Source: Panulirus ornatus
Taxonomy: Eukaryota > Arthropoda > Malacostraca > Decapoda > Palinuridae
Reading direction: 5' to 3'
Assembly: GCF_036320965.1 (NCBI RefSeq)
Contig: NC_092232.1
Location: forward strand, 58,319,874 to 58,383,873
DNA length: 64,000 nt
Within the stretch, counting starts at the first letter, position 1. Every line of letters begins with the position of its first letter. Below the pieces are notes generated by a model, which ran no database searches, was not told where the DNA came from, and saw only the letters and a program-made list of their open reading frames with translations. The position numbers and the translations under genes are program-made. This document shows, piece after piece, positions 11,150 through 23,650 of the stretch.

Positions 11150-11550
11150 TTACAGTCTTTATATATAGCAAGATATCTTGAGACATATCTATGGTCATAT
11201 ATTGATCTTTACAGTCTTTATATATAGCAAGATATCTTGAGACATATCTATGGTCAGATATTGATCTTTACAGTCTATATATATAGCAAGATATCTTGAG
11301 ACATATCTATGGTCAGATATTGATCTTGATCTATATATAGCAAGATATCTTGAGACATATCTATGGTCATATATTGATCTTTACAGTCTTTATATATAGC
11401 AAGATATCTTGAGACATATCTATGGTCAGATATTGATCTTTACAGTCTTTATATATAGCAAGATATCTTGAGACATATCTATGGTCAGATATTGATCTTT
11501 ACAGTCTTTATATATAGCAAGATATCTTGAGACATATCTATGGCCAGGTA
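11150..11550. repeat. 59-bp tandem repeat, ~7 copies
   Basis: The unit runs from TTTACAGTCTTTATATATAG through AGATATCTTGAGACATATCT to ATTGATC. Units are nearly identical, with A/T variants and one shortened copy near 11325. The core AAGATATCTT is palindromic. Confidence 0.92.
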
Positions 11551-11950
11551 TTGATCTTTTTTTCTCTGTTTGTTTGTTGTCATATGGAAATTCATGGTAA
11601 TAAAGGTTCATTGTTTTCAGGCTAAAATCTAAGGTCTGGTCTGTATCAATCAACAAACCTGCTTTTCTAAACCTGTATCACATGAGCCCTCATTGTGTGG
11701 CCTTCGAGAGAACGTAAGTCTGGTTATCCTACATATGGCAGGCTTCTAATGCCTGGTATTGTTGTGTCATTCTTCTCTTTATGCACAAACTTCGTCCATT
11801 GTGTTGCCACAAGGATTCACCAAGTTGTTGATGGCCGTGGCTGGGGGATGAAGGTCACATTAAATGTAATTAAGGTTAATTTGTCATGTTACTGCAATAA
11901 ACTAATGTTCCTGTCCGTCCTGTATGGTTATTCTAATCACACAACCCCAT
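11551..11950. other. anonymous DNA
   Basis: No supportable gene. A plus frame from 11695 reads into the CT microsatellite and is not considered coding. Confidence 0.4.
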
Positions 11951-11955
11951 CAGGT

Positions 11956-11969
11956 TCTCTCTCTCTCTC

Positions 11970-12032
<63 letters not shown>
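11956..12032. repeat. (CT)n microsatellite
   Basis: About 38 CT units with one CA interruption. Confidence 0.96.
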
Positions 12033-12033
<1 letters not shown>

Positions 12034-12214
12034 ATTGCTGGAAGCAGTATAACGGATCCTTATAATACTGATGTATGAGGGATATAAACTCAGTCTCCAG
12101 TGTTTAGTCTCGATTCCCAGAAACCTTGGAAAGGTAAAGACTCACTCAGTTCCCCGGGGGCCCGGCTCTGTGTTGTTGTGTAAGACAAACGTAAAGTCTA
12201 TCATTACCTATAGC

Positions 12215-12575
12215 TATACCGCAGTCATGTTGGCAACACTACTACCATAACCGGCCCACTCCACTTCCCTCCAGGCCGGCTACCTGACACGCACACCTCA
12301 TTGGTTGTTGCTATTTTGACCGCCAATTTTATCGTTAAAATTTAAATCGATACTGTATCAGTTTTATATCAGTGCGTACACAGTATCATTATATTGCGGT
12401 GAACATCTACATTATGTTGATTATTTAAGATAACAAGTAGGAGACAAAAACAAATATCCAGAGCGAAAAAAAGTCCAGATTGGAGCGCCCCCCCCAGCCG
12501 GCCAGGGAGGAAGTGGAGTCGCCGAGACTAAGCCATCACGAGTGACCAGCGTTGCCAACATGACTGCGGGCGGCA
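12215..12575. promoter_or_regulatory. GC-rich imperfect inverted repeat, possible promoter region
   Basis: CCGCAGTCATGTTGGCAAC near 12221 and GTTGCCAACATGACTGCGGG near 12551 are inverted matches, as are CCACTTCCCTCCAGGCCGGC (about 12270) and GCCGGCCAGGGAGGAAGTGG (about 12497). The region is locally CpG-rich and includes ATTGG (reverse CCAAT) near 12300. It lies ~250-580 bp upstream of a possible first coding exon. Either a promoter-associated palindrome or a small fold-back insertion fits. Confidence 0.35.
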
Positions 12576-12802
12576 GAGTAGCATATAACTGTTCAAGCTC
12601 AAGTTGCCAAGTTTCTCTGTTCTTAATTTAACCCTAAATAATTATTTCATTATGTGACACTCTGTGTCCAGGTAGTGGCCATTATAACAATATAATCTGG
12701 AAAATAGATAGGCTGGAAACAACCCAAAATCGTGAAATAAATGAGTGTTAACCACCAAACAAGTGTGGCAGTTGTGACTGAACGTCATTAAACCCGTCCA
12801 AA

Positions 12803-12828
12803 ATGATGCCATGGATGATAACTCACTG
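12803..12828 (+). CDS. possible first coding exon with splice donor
   Basis: ATGATGCCATGGATG opens a 26-nt frame ending in CACTG, followed by a strong donor GTAAGTCC at 12829. If real, the first intron would contain the 27-bp minisatellite, and downstream exons would have to lie beyond it or outside the window. This rests on a donor match plus a GC-rich upstream region only. A chance match is entirely possible. Confidence 0.15.
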
Positions 12829-12911
12829 GTAAGTCCGTAGCCGCCACCTCCACCCTCACCAGAACAGCTATGTTACCACACCGAGGCACCTGGGTTCACT
12901 CACTATGAATC

Positions 12912-15900
12912 ATAGGTACGAGATTCACAACGGTTCCCATACCATCATGATTCATAACGGTTCCCATACCATCATGATTCATAACGGTTCCCATACCATC
13001 ATGATTCATAACGGTTCCCATACCATCATGATTCATAACGGTTCCCATACCATCATGATTCATAACGGTTCCCATACCATCATGATTCATAACGGTTCCG
13101 ATACTATCATGATTCATAACGGTTCCGATACCATCATGATTCATAACGGTTCCCATACCATCATGATTCATAACGGTTCCCATACCATCATGATTCATAA
13201 CGGTTCCCATACCATCATGATTCATAACGGTTCCCATACCATCATGATTCATAACGGTTCCCATACCATCATGATTCATAACGGTTCCCATACCATCATG
13301 ATTCATAACGGTTCCCATACCATCATGATTCATAACGGTTCCCATACCATCATGATTCATAACGGTTCCCATACCATCATGATTCATAACGGTTCCCATA
13401 CCATCATGATTCATAACGGTTCCCATACCATCATGATTCATAACGGTTCCCATACCATCATGATTCATAACGGTTCCCATACCATCATGATTCATAACGG
13501 TTCCCATACCATCATGATTCATAACGGTTCCCATACCATCATGATTCATAACGGTTCCCATACCATCATGATTCATAACGGTTCCCATACCATCATGATT
13601 CATAACGGTTCCCATACCATCATGATTCATAACGGTTCCCATACCATCATGATTCATAACGGTTCCCATACCATCATGATTCATAACGGTTCCCATACCA
13701 TCATGATTCATAACGGTTCCCATACCATCATGATTCATAACGGTTCCCATACCATCATGATTCATAACGGTTCCCATACCATCATGATTCATAACGGTTC
13801 CCGATACCATCATGATTCATAACGGTTCCGATACCATCATGATTCATAACGGTTCCGATACCATCATGATTCATAACGGTTCCCATACCATCATGATTCA
13901 TAACGGTTCCGATACCATCATGATTCATAACGGTTCCCATACCATCATGATTCATAACGGTTCCCATACCATCATGATTCATAACGGTTCCCATACCATC
14001 ATGATTCATAACGGTTCCCATACCATCATGATTCATAACGGTTCCCATACCATCATGATTCATAACGGTTCCCATACCATCATGATTCATAACGGTTCCC
14101 ATACCATCATGATTCATAAACGGTTCCCATACCATCATGATTCATAACGGTTCCCATACCATCATGATTCATAACGGTTCCATGATTCATAACGGTTCCC
14201 ATACCATCATGATTCATAACGGTTCCCATACCATCATGATTCATAACGGTTCCCATACCATCATGATTCATAACGGTTCCCATACCATCATGATTCATAA
14301 CGGTTCCATACCATCATGATTCATAACGGTTCCCATACCATCATGATTCATAACGGTTCCCATACCATCATGATTCATAACGGTTCCCATACCATCATGA
14401 TTCATAACGGTTCCATACCATCATGATTCATAACGGTTCCCATACCATCATGATTCATAACGGTTCCCATACCATCATGATTCATAACGGTTCCCATACC
14501 ATCATGATTCATAACGGTTCCCATACCATCATGATTCATAACGGTTCCCATACCATCATGATTCATAACGGTTCCCATACCATCATGATTCATAACGGTT
14601 CCCATACCATCATGATTCATAACGGTTCCCATACCATCATGATTCATAACGGTTCCCATACCATCATGATTCATAACGGTTCCCATACCATCATGATTCA
14701 TAACGGTTCCCATACCATCATGATTCATAACGGTTCCCATACCATCATGATTCATAACGGTTCCCATACCATCATGATTCATAACGGTTCCCATACCATC
14801 ATGATTCATAACGGTTCCCATACCATCATGATTCATAACGGTTCCCATACCATCATGATTCATAACGGTTCCCATACCATCATGATTCATAACGGTTCCC
14901 ATACCATCATGATTCATAACGGTTCCCATACCATCATGATTCATAACGGTTCCCATACCATCATGATTCATAACGGTTCCCATACCATCATGATTCATAA
15001 CGGTTCCCATACCATCATGATTCATAACGGTTCCCATACCATCATGATTCATAACGGTTCCCATACCATCATGATTCATAACGGTTCCCATACCATCATG
15101 ATTCATAACGGTTCCCATACCATCATGATTCATAACGGTTCCCATACCATCATGATTCATAACGGTTCCATACCATCATGATTCATAACGGTTCCCATAC
15201 CATCATGATTCATAACGGTTCCCATACCATCATGATTCATAACGGTTCCCATACCATCATGATTCATAACGGTTCCCATACCATCATGATTCATAACGGT
15301 TCCCATACCATCATGATTCATAACGGTTCCGATACCATCATGATTCATAACGGTTCCCATACCATCATGATTCATAACGGTTCCCATACCATCATGATTC
15401 ATAACGGTTCCCATACCATCATGATTCATAACGGTTCCCATACCATCATGATTCATAACGGTTCCCATACCATCATGATTCATAACGGTTCCCATACCAT
15501 CATGATTCATAACGGTTCCCATACCATCATGATTCATAACGGTTCCCATACCATCATGATTCATAACGGTTCCCATACCATCATGATTCATAACGGTTCC
15601 CATACCATCATGATTCATAACGGTTCCCATACCATCATGATTCATAACGGTTCCCATACCATCATGATTCATAACGGTTCCCATACCATCATGATTCATA
15701 ACGGTTCCCATACCATCATGATTCATAACGGTTCCCATACCATCATGATTCATAACGGTTCCCATACCATCATGATTCATAACGGTTCCCATACCATCAT
15801 GATTCATAACGGTTCCCATACCATCATGATTCATAACGGTTCCCATACCATCATGATTCATAACGGTTCCCATACCATCATGATTCATAACGGTTCCCAT

Positions 15901-18563
15901 ACCATCATGATTCATAACGGTTCCCATACCATCATGATTCATAACGGTTCCCATACCATCATGATTCATAACGGTTCCCATACCATCATGATTCATAACG
16001 GTTCCCATACCATCATGATTCATAACGGTTCCCATACCATCATGATTCATAACGGTTCCCATACCATCATGATTCATAACGGTTCCCATACCATCATGAT
16101 TCATAACGGTTCCCATACCATCATGATTCATAACGGTTCCCATACCATCATGATTCATAACGGTTCCCATACCATCATGATTCATAACGGTTCCCATACC
16201 ATCATGATTCATAACGGTTCCCATACCATCATGATTCATAACGGTTCCCATACCATCATGATTCATAACGGTTCCCATACCATCATGATTCATAACGGTT
16301 CCCATACCATCATGATTCATAACGGTTCCCATACCATCATGATTCATAACGGTTCCCATACCATCATGATTCATAACGGTTCCCATACCATCATGATTCA
16401 TAACGGTTCCCATACCATCATGATTCATAACGGTTCCCATACCATCATGATTCATAACGGTTCCCATACCATCATGATTCATAACGGTTCCCATACCATC
16501 ATGATTCATAACGGTTCCCATACCATCATGATTCATAACGGTTCCCATACCATCATGATTCATAACGGTTCCCATACCATCATGATTCATAACGGTTCCC
16601 ATACCATCATGATTCATAACGGTTCCCATACCATCATGATTCATAACGGTTCCCATACCATCATGATTCATAACGGTTCCCATACCATCATGATTCATAA
16701 CGGTTCCCATACCATCATGATTCATAACGGTTCCCATACCATCATGATTCATAACGGTTCCCATACCATCATGATTCATAACGGTTCCCATACCATCATG
16801 ATTCATAACGGTTCCCATACCATCATGATTCATAACGGTTCCCATACCATCATGATTCATAACGGTTCCCATACCATCATGATTCATAACGGTTCCCATA
16901 CCATCATGATTCATAACGGTTCCCATACCATCATGATTCATAACGGTTCCCATACCATCATGATTCATAACGGTTCCCATACCATCATGATTCATAACGG
17001 TTCCCATACCATCATGATTCATAACGGTTCCCATACCATCATGATTCATAACGGTTCCCATACCATCATGATTCATAACGGTTCCCATACCATCATGATT
17101 CATAACGGTTCCCATACCATCATGATTCATAACGGTTCCCATACCATCATGATTCATAACGGTTCCCATACCATCATGATTCATAACGGTTCCCATACCA
17201 TCATGATTCATAACGGTTCCCATACCATCATGATTCATAACGGTTCCCATACCATCATGATTCATAACGGTTCCCATACCATCATGATTCATAACGGTTC
17301 CCATACCATCATGATTCATAACGGTTCCCATACCATCATGATTCATAACGGTTCCCATACCATCATGATTCATAACGGTTCCCATACCATCATGATTCAT
17401 AACGGTTCCCATACCATCATGATTCATAACGGTTCCCATACCATCATGATTCATAACGGTTCCCATACCATCATGATTCATAACGGTTCCCATACCATCA
17501 TGATTCATAACGGTTCCCATACCATCATGATTCATAACGGTTCCCATACCATCATGATTCATAACGGTTCCCATACCATCATGATTCATAACGGTTCCCA
17601 TACCATCATGATTCATAACGGTTCCCATACCATCATGATTCATAACGGTTCCCATACCATCATGATTCATAACGGTTCCCATACCATCATGATTCATAAC
17701 GGTTCCCATACCATCATGATTCATAACGGTTCCCATACCATCATGATTCATAACGGTTCCCATACCATCATGATTCATAACGGTTCCCATACCATCATGA
17801 TTCATAACGGTTCCCATACCATCATGATTCATAACGGTTCCCATACCATCATGATTCATAACGGTTCCCATACCATCATGATTCATAACGGTTCCCATAC
17901 CATCATGATTCATAACGGTTCCGATACCATCATGATTCATAACGGTTCCCATACCATCATGATTCATAACGGTTCCCATACCATCATGATTCATAACGGT
18001 TCCGATACCATCATGATTCATAACGGTTCCCATACCATCATGATTCATAACGGTTCCCATACCATCATGATTCACAACGGTTCCCATACCATCATGATTC
18101 ATAACGGTTCCCATACCATCATGATTCATAACGGTTCCGATACCATCATGATTCACAACGGTTCCGATACCATCATGATTCATAACGGTTCCGATACCAT
18201 CATGATTCATAACGGTTCCCATACCATCATGATTCCTAACGGTTCCGATACCATCATGATTCATAACGGTTTCCATACCATCATGATTCATAACGGTTCC
18301 GATACCATCATGATTCATAACGGTTCCCATACCATCATGATTCATAACGGTTCCCATACCATCATGATTCATAATGGTTCCGATACCATCATGATTCATA
18401 ACGGTTCCCATACCATCATGATTCACAACAGTTCCCATACCATCATGATTCACAACGGTTCCGATACCATCATGATTCATAACGGTTCCGATACCATCAT
18501 GATTCATAACGGTTCCGATACCATCATGATTCACAACGGTTCCGATACCATCATGATTCGAAT
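12912..18563. repeat. 27-bp minisatellite, ~209 copies
   Basis: The unit is CCATACCATCATGATTCATA plus ACGGTTC. A central block of more than 2.5 kb is virtually invariant. Variant units (CCGATACC, CACAACGG, AATGG) cluster at about 13095-13140, 13800-13920 and above all 17920-18563, the usual pattern of unequal exchange with old edges. Indels occur at about 13801, 14119, 14180, 14306, 14414 and 15170. The TTCCATACC indels at ~14306, ~14414 and ~15170 are exact multiples of 27 bp apart, so they were duplicated with their neighbours. Because 27 is divisible by 3 and the unit lacks stops in two frames, both strands show frames of over 1100 codons with 9-residue repeats. These are not judged genes. 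Confidence 0.97.
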
Positions 18564-18611
18564 ACGAGAGCCGTGACCTCGCTAGTGGACCCTCACCATT
18601 TTAGTCAGAGA

Positions 18612-18895
18612 CTGTACAACATACAGGTGGCTCCGTCACTGTAGACGTCAGTCACCATACATTACTGGTTGTTTGCTACAACATACAGGTGGCTCCGTCA
18701 CTGTAGACGTCAGTTACCATACATTACTGGCTGTCTCGTACAATATACAGGTGGCTCCGTCACTGTAGACGTCGGTCACCATACATTACTGGTTGTCTCG
18801 TACAACATACAGGTGGCTCTGTCACTGTAGACGTCAGTCACCATACATTACTGGTTGTCTGGTACAACATACAGGTGGCTCCGTCACTGTAGACA
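18612..18895. repeat. 62-bp tandem repeat, ~4.6 copies
   Basis: The unit contains ACAACATACAGGTGGCTCCG and CACCATACATTACTGG, with few substitutions between copies. It starts ~50 bp after the 27-bp array. Confidence 0.92.
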
Positions 18896-19338
18896 CTGTA
18901 GATTCTTTAGGTTTAACCATAAACCTTAACTAAAGCAATATGGGAACATGAACAAATTTTACGACTGAAATATCAGAGACGATCGAAATTAAGAGTGAAT
19001 GAGAACGATATAAACACACAGTTTAAAAGGACAAAGTATGAATGGCAGCCAGGGAATAAAAGGCCGCCCAGCTAAATTTAAAAGTTCGCGTTCAGTGGCA
19101 GAGTTAGATTAATTGTACAGACTTCCATTGCTCTGGTGAAATTTAAAGGTCATGTGTACCTCTACAGTCAGAATTCAAAGGTTCATATTAAAGTGCAGAA
19201 TTCCAAGAATATCGTTAAAATAATTCACTTTAAAATTCTTTAGTTATGTGAAGCATTTTATACAACAGCTGCAATATGACAGTGTGTAAAAGTTCACTGT
19301 TGCATGGTAGTATTAAAGTGTTTAATTGACGAGGTTAA

Positions 19339-19370
19339 TTAACCTAACCTAACCTAACCTAACCTAACCA
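19339..19370. repeat. interstitial (AACCT/TTAGG)n telomere-type repeat
   Basis: About six AACCT units, the complement of the canonical arthropod telomere repeat TTAGG, lie inside unique sequence and decay to AACCAAACC at the right. Too short to be a chromosome end. Confidence 0.85.
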
Positions 19371-20030
19371 AACCTAATGACGTATCTAAAAGGACTTTGT
19401 TGTCATAATGCAGCTGGAAGATTTACGTTCAAATGATGATGTTTAAATGTTCGTTAATGAATGAGGGAGTTAAATGGATGAATTTTAAGTTCGCGTTTCA
19501 TGGAGTCATTTTGACACAATTTGTTAAAATGTCAGAGTTTAAATGATCATATGTACAAGGTTGGCCAGATGGCGGGAGTGTGTAGACACAGCCATAATCA
19601 TCCGATGATTGCATTTAGAAACTGACAGATGTAATATAGCAAGAAATATGAACAAAACAGTGAGTTGGTGACATGTTTCATATATTTGTAATACAACTCT
19701 GGAGATAGTTCGTAGATCCTTAAGAGGAATGAATAGTGGATAAATGGTGAGAAAATGTGCAAAAACGGGGCTATGTATTTCAGTCCAAACTAGAATTCTT
19801 TTGTTCACTTCTTCGACATTGATCTCAGGCCATTTCAATGGCTGAGATTTACATGATACAGAAAATCATCGAACAGGGACGATAGACAGATAAAAGGTTA
19901 TATAAATAGGAAAACTGATAGATGTAGGTGCAATCAGAGTCGCCTATGATTTCGTTCACAGCGAATGAGATGATTAATGGGCGAGGCTATAACCATCGTC
20001 TATGATTATTGTAAATGACTAATAATGATT
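19371..20030. other. anonymous DNA
   Basis: No recognisable gene. A 99-codon minus frame at 19539-19838 has no known domain. Confidence 0.45.
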
Positions 20031-20034
20031 AATC

Positions 20035-20040
20035 TTTATT
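20035..20040 (-). terminator. poly(A) signal for the winged-helix ORF
   Basis: AATAAA on the minus strand about 380 nt past the stop codon of the ORF at 20418-21164. It is the first good match downstream. Confidence 0.3.
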
Positions 20041-20417
20041 GTTTTTGTGCGACTGCTGTTAGCCTTTGAAGGTTAATGTTCCCTCAAAGTTGCCCGGACC
20101 CTACCACTAGGAGGTCAGCAGTTCGACTTAGGGTCCATTTGTGCCATGTTTATGGCACCCAACAGAATGGATGTATTTTTCTTATTTTCTTTTTCCTTCC
20201 CAGTAGATGGGACTGATAAATGTTAGGAACTTTTCCTAACGATTTGATCCTTTATGGTAACCGCTTCATCCGTAAAATAGTTTGACAATGATTTGCAACT
20301 GAATGAGAACTTTTGCCATAGGAAATGTCTTCTGAGCACCGGGTATAACAGGGTCGACTGCTGGAGGAGGAGCAGCTTCTCCAATCTCAGCGACGGGAAC
20401 TTAAGGTTCAAGGAATT

Positions 20418-21164
20418 TCAGGGGTGAATGTTGGTGGTGTGGACTTTAATCTTCAACACGGCAGCTTCAGCTTTAGGGTCGGCTGCTGCTGCAGGTGCTG
20501 CTGATCCTCCAGTCGCAGTGACGGACACATCAGGGTCTTCATCGACGACCAGTACGAGTATGTCGGGATCCACCAAGCCTGATTCATCCCCATAGAAGTA
20601 GGGGATCAAGGTCACCAATTCAGTGGTAGGCATCACTTTGCCCCGTTGTTTGGTGGGAGCCAAAGAAACATTGATGGGGATGGCGGCTGCTCCTGTGTCA
20701 ACTACACCAGTTTCCTCGCTGGGTCCGCCTTTGCACAGGTCATCATCATCTTGATGCCGAGTCTGGATCTTCACCACTACTCTCTCGTGCACGGGTTCGA
20801 TATCCAGATGTGATCTCTTCCTGGAAGGCCTTTGGCATTCTGGAAGGCACCGCTTTCCTCCCTGGGCCAGGCCCTCACTGCCGGACAACCAGGCAATTCT
20901 GGTGTAGGCGTACTCCTGGTGGCGGCCGTTGCGTCCTCCAAGTCTGCGATCTGCCTTGATGCCCCACCGTCCCAGTGTTCTCCCGACGTTCAGGACGGCA
21001 GCTTTCTCGTACCCGAACCCTTCGCAGAATTCACAGTATCGCAAATATAGCTCAGTTCGGCTTATACAATCTTTAACAGCCCCGGTTTGCTGGATGTGAG
21101 CCTCGAAAAATTCAAGGAAGGATTCCTTGCCAGGGTACCGATGGGCAGCGCGGACGTGAGTCAT
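20418..21164 (-). CDS. RFX/D5-like winged-helix domain protein, 248 aa
   Basis: The frame is open to 21251. The ATG at 21164 is chosen because it sits 42 nt below an initiator-like TTACTTCGT, as in the RRM gene. Residues ~14-93 fit the winged-helix fold shared by RFX DNA-binding domains and the C-termini of D5-type primase-helicases: a helix FLEFFEAHIQQTG, then SRTELYLRYCEFCEG, then VGRTLGRWGI, a basic GGRNGR wing and the closing YAYTRIAWL. A basic RPSRKRS stretch at 112-118 could be a nuclear signal. The rest (~120-248) is of unknown type, with a DDDD run, an acidic section near 192-212 and an Ala-rich end. No helicase or other catalytic domain is present. DNA binding in the nucleus is an inference from the fold resemblance. 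It could be a host gene, a domesticated fragment, or part of a large mobile or viral element. Confidence 0.55.
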   Translation of the reverse strand: MTHVRAAHRYPGKESFLEFFEAHIQQTGAVKDCISRTELYLRYCEFCEGFGYEKAAVLNVGRTLGRWGIKADRRLGGRNGRHQEYAYTRIAWLSGSEGLAQGGKRCLPECQRPSRKRSHLDIEPVHERVVVKIQTRHQDDDDLCKGGPSEETGVVDTGAAAIPINVSLAPTKQRGKVMPTTELVTLIPYFYGDESGLVDPDILVLVVDEDPDVSVTATGGSAAPAAAADPKAEAAVLKIKVHTTNIHP

Positions 21165-21197
21165 CTCTGCGATCTGGTGAGATGAGTGATTTACTTG

Positions 21198-21240
21198 ACG
21201 AAGTAAACTTTCATAGACCAGCACTTGCAAAAATATAGTG
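21198..21240 (-). promoter_or_regulatory. core promoter block of winged-helix ORF
   Basis: On the minus strand CACTATATTT (21240-21231) is followed exactly 34 bp later by TTACTTCGT (21206-21198), then 42 nt to the ATG. The RRM ORFs have the same spacing. The intervening bases differ, so this is not simply a copied segment. Upstream at about 21255-21362 are several more CTTCACTATATT-like motifs. Confidence 0.5.
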
Positions 21241-21456
21241 AAGCCACACAAAAATATAGTAGACTAGCGTTTCCTCATTGATTTAATATCCTAGATGATA
21301 GATTAACATAGTAAAGTTGAAGAACTAGTGCAGTGAAGATGAAACATCAATATAGTGAAGATGGCAGGATACGATAGAGGGTGTACACTGGGCAGAATTA
21401 CCTCTTGTGGAGAGTGTCATGTAGCTTGTAGTGGAAACATAATGACATCAATGATG

Positions 21457-21458
<2 letters not shown>

Positions 21459-21545
<87 letters not shown>

Positions 21546-21558
21546 CGTGTGTGTGTGT

Positions 21559-21611
<53 letters not shown>
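21459..21611. repeat. (GT)n microsatellite
   Basis: About 75 GT units with TATA, GC and CT interruptions. Confidence 0.96.
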
Positions 21612-21612
<1 letters not shown>

Positions 21613-22280
21613 TTGTACAAAGACTATATAAGAAAGACAGGAAAGCAGGAGTAATCTCGCGTGAGCAATGACTGCTTTAATTGTGCACGTTGTCAACAGC
21701 TGGTGGTACTAATTACCCTTGCGCTGTCTGGCTGTCTGTTTGTTGACGAAAACTTTACAGTGAGTTTTCAGTTTAAAAAAAGAAAATAATCTAAAACTTG
21801 TTTTTTTTATGTTTTTCCCAAGGATGAAGCATTGTATGGACGACTTGAGACAACTATGAGCAATAACATATGTAGGTAACATTAAACACAATGTTAGGGA
21901 CCAAATCAACTAGACGGTTTCATCAACAATCATGCCATATCAACCAGGACATATTTCATTCTTTAACATTAAAGCAAAATATTTACATACATATCCTGTA
22001 ATTGGTCCACGTAAGCCTAATGATCCTGATAAAGTGATTATTCAGATAAGAGATGATGGGAAATACTCTAACAATAATGAACTTGAAAACAAAGTTAACT
22101 AGCATAAGTGACTCGTCAATAAGTAAGCTCAAGAATCTTTTTTTCTTTAATTACAAAACTGTAGGTATTGGGGAAATATGGTATGTACTTCTTGATATCT
22201 AAAAAATGCGCCTTTGTCTTTGTTGAGTTTGTAGAAAAATGTGGTTGTTTGTTATCTACTTGTCTTAGATTTATCCCATC
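21612..22280. other. anonymous AT-rich DNA
   Basis: No gene or repeat recognised between the GT tract and the outer edge of the large inverted repeat. Confidence 0.5.
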
Positions 22281-22481
22281 CTACGTTTATATTTATGAAT
22301 GTCTTACCAATTCCATCACAGCAATACCCCTTACCTTTCTTTGTCCTGTGGAAATGTGTGTAAAATGTGATGTGTGGGAGTAGTTTTCCTCCTCTTACAT
22401 ATCACACATAGATAACATCTTTTTCTGCTCATAATCATATATCTGATTAATCTCATGTGAGTTCTACGTACCGAATCATAG

Positions 22482-22946
22482 ACACCATTATCTCTCACCG
22501 TCATGTTCACTACAGAGAGAGACACCATTATCTCTCACCATCATGTTCACTGCAGAGAGAGACACCATTATCTCTCACCGTCATGTTCACTATAGAGGGA
22601 GACACCATTATCTCTCACCGTCATGTTCACTACAGAGGGAGACACCATTATCTCTTACCATCGTGTTCAATACAGAGGGAGACACCATTATCTCTCACCA
22701 TCATGTTCACTACAGAGGGAGACACCATTATCTCTCACCGTCATGTTCACTATAGAGGGAGACACCATTATCTCTCACCATCATGTTCACTACAGAGGGA
22801 GACACCATTATCTCTCACCATCATGTTCAATACAGAGGGAGACACCATTATCTCTCACCATCATGTTCACTACAGAGGGAGACACCATTATCTCTCAATA
22901 TCATGTTCACTACAGAGGGAGACACCATTATCTCTCACCATCATTA
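22482..22946 (+). repeat. 40-bp tandem repeat, ~11.6 copies (left arm)
   Basis: The unit includes GACACCATTATCTCTCACCA and TCATGTTCACTACAGAGGGA. The right arm has only ~6.7 copies at 60027-60296. Confidence 0.95.
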
Positions 22947-23025
22947 AGTTCTGGCCTGCAAGTAACAGAGATCTGCTACCCAGGACCACCTGGCCATTGT
23001 TTGTTTGTGCCAACATTTCCAACTA

Positions 23026-23650
23026 TCGATCTTCACTATATCCTGTCTGTCCCATCTATCGATCTTCACGATACCTTGTCTGTCCTATCTATCGATCTTC
23101 ACTATACCCAGCCTGTCCCATCTATGGATCTTCTCTATACCCTGTCTGTCCCGTCTATCGATCTTCACTATACCCTGTCTGTCCCATCAATCAATTCATT
23201 ATAATGTGTGTCCCATCTACACATCTTCACTATGCCCTCTGTCCAATCTATGGATCTTCACTATACCCAGCCTGTCCCATCTATCAATCTTCACTATACC
23301 CTGTCTGTCCCATCAATCATTTCATTATAATGTGTGTCCCGTCTACACATCTTCACTATAACCTCTGTCCCATCTATGGATCTTCACTATACCCAGCACC
23401 CAGCCTGTCCCATCTATGGATCTTCACTATACCCTGTCTGTCCCATCTACGAATCTTCACTGTACCCTGTCAGTCCCATGTATGCATCTTCACTACAACC
23501 TGTCTCTCCAATCTATGGATATTCACTATACCCTGTCTGTCCCATCTATCAATCTTCACTGTACCCAGTCTGTCCCATCTATGGATGTTCACTATACCCT
23601 GTCTGTCCCACCTATCGATCTTCACTATATCCAGTCTGTCCCATCCACCT
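23026..23650 (+). repeat. 33-bp tandem repeat, ~19 copies (left arm)
   Basis: The unit includes ATCTTCACTATACCCTGTCT and GTCCCATCTATCG. Some units are shortened (CAATCAATTCATTATAATG variants). The right arm holds ~24 copies at 59160-59955. It ends ~180 bp upstream of the RRM promoter block and shares the CTTCACTATA motif with sequences upstream of the other ORFs. The long frames across it have no coding meaning. Confidence 0.93.

Noticed and set aside
12912..18563. CRISPR array
   Set aside because: Repeats are directly adjacent with no unique spacers, the sequence is eukaryotic, and there are no cas genes.
15157..18576. Open frames of 1125 and 1132 codons on opposite strands
   Set aside because: Both are translations of a stop-free 27-bp tandem repeat. 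They have no start context and no non-repeat domain.
20091..20133. Hairpin with GGACCCT/AGGGTCC stem and a GTTCGA loop segment, tRNA-like
   Set aside because: Lacks anticodon and D arms; too short for a tRNA.
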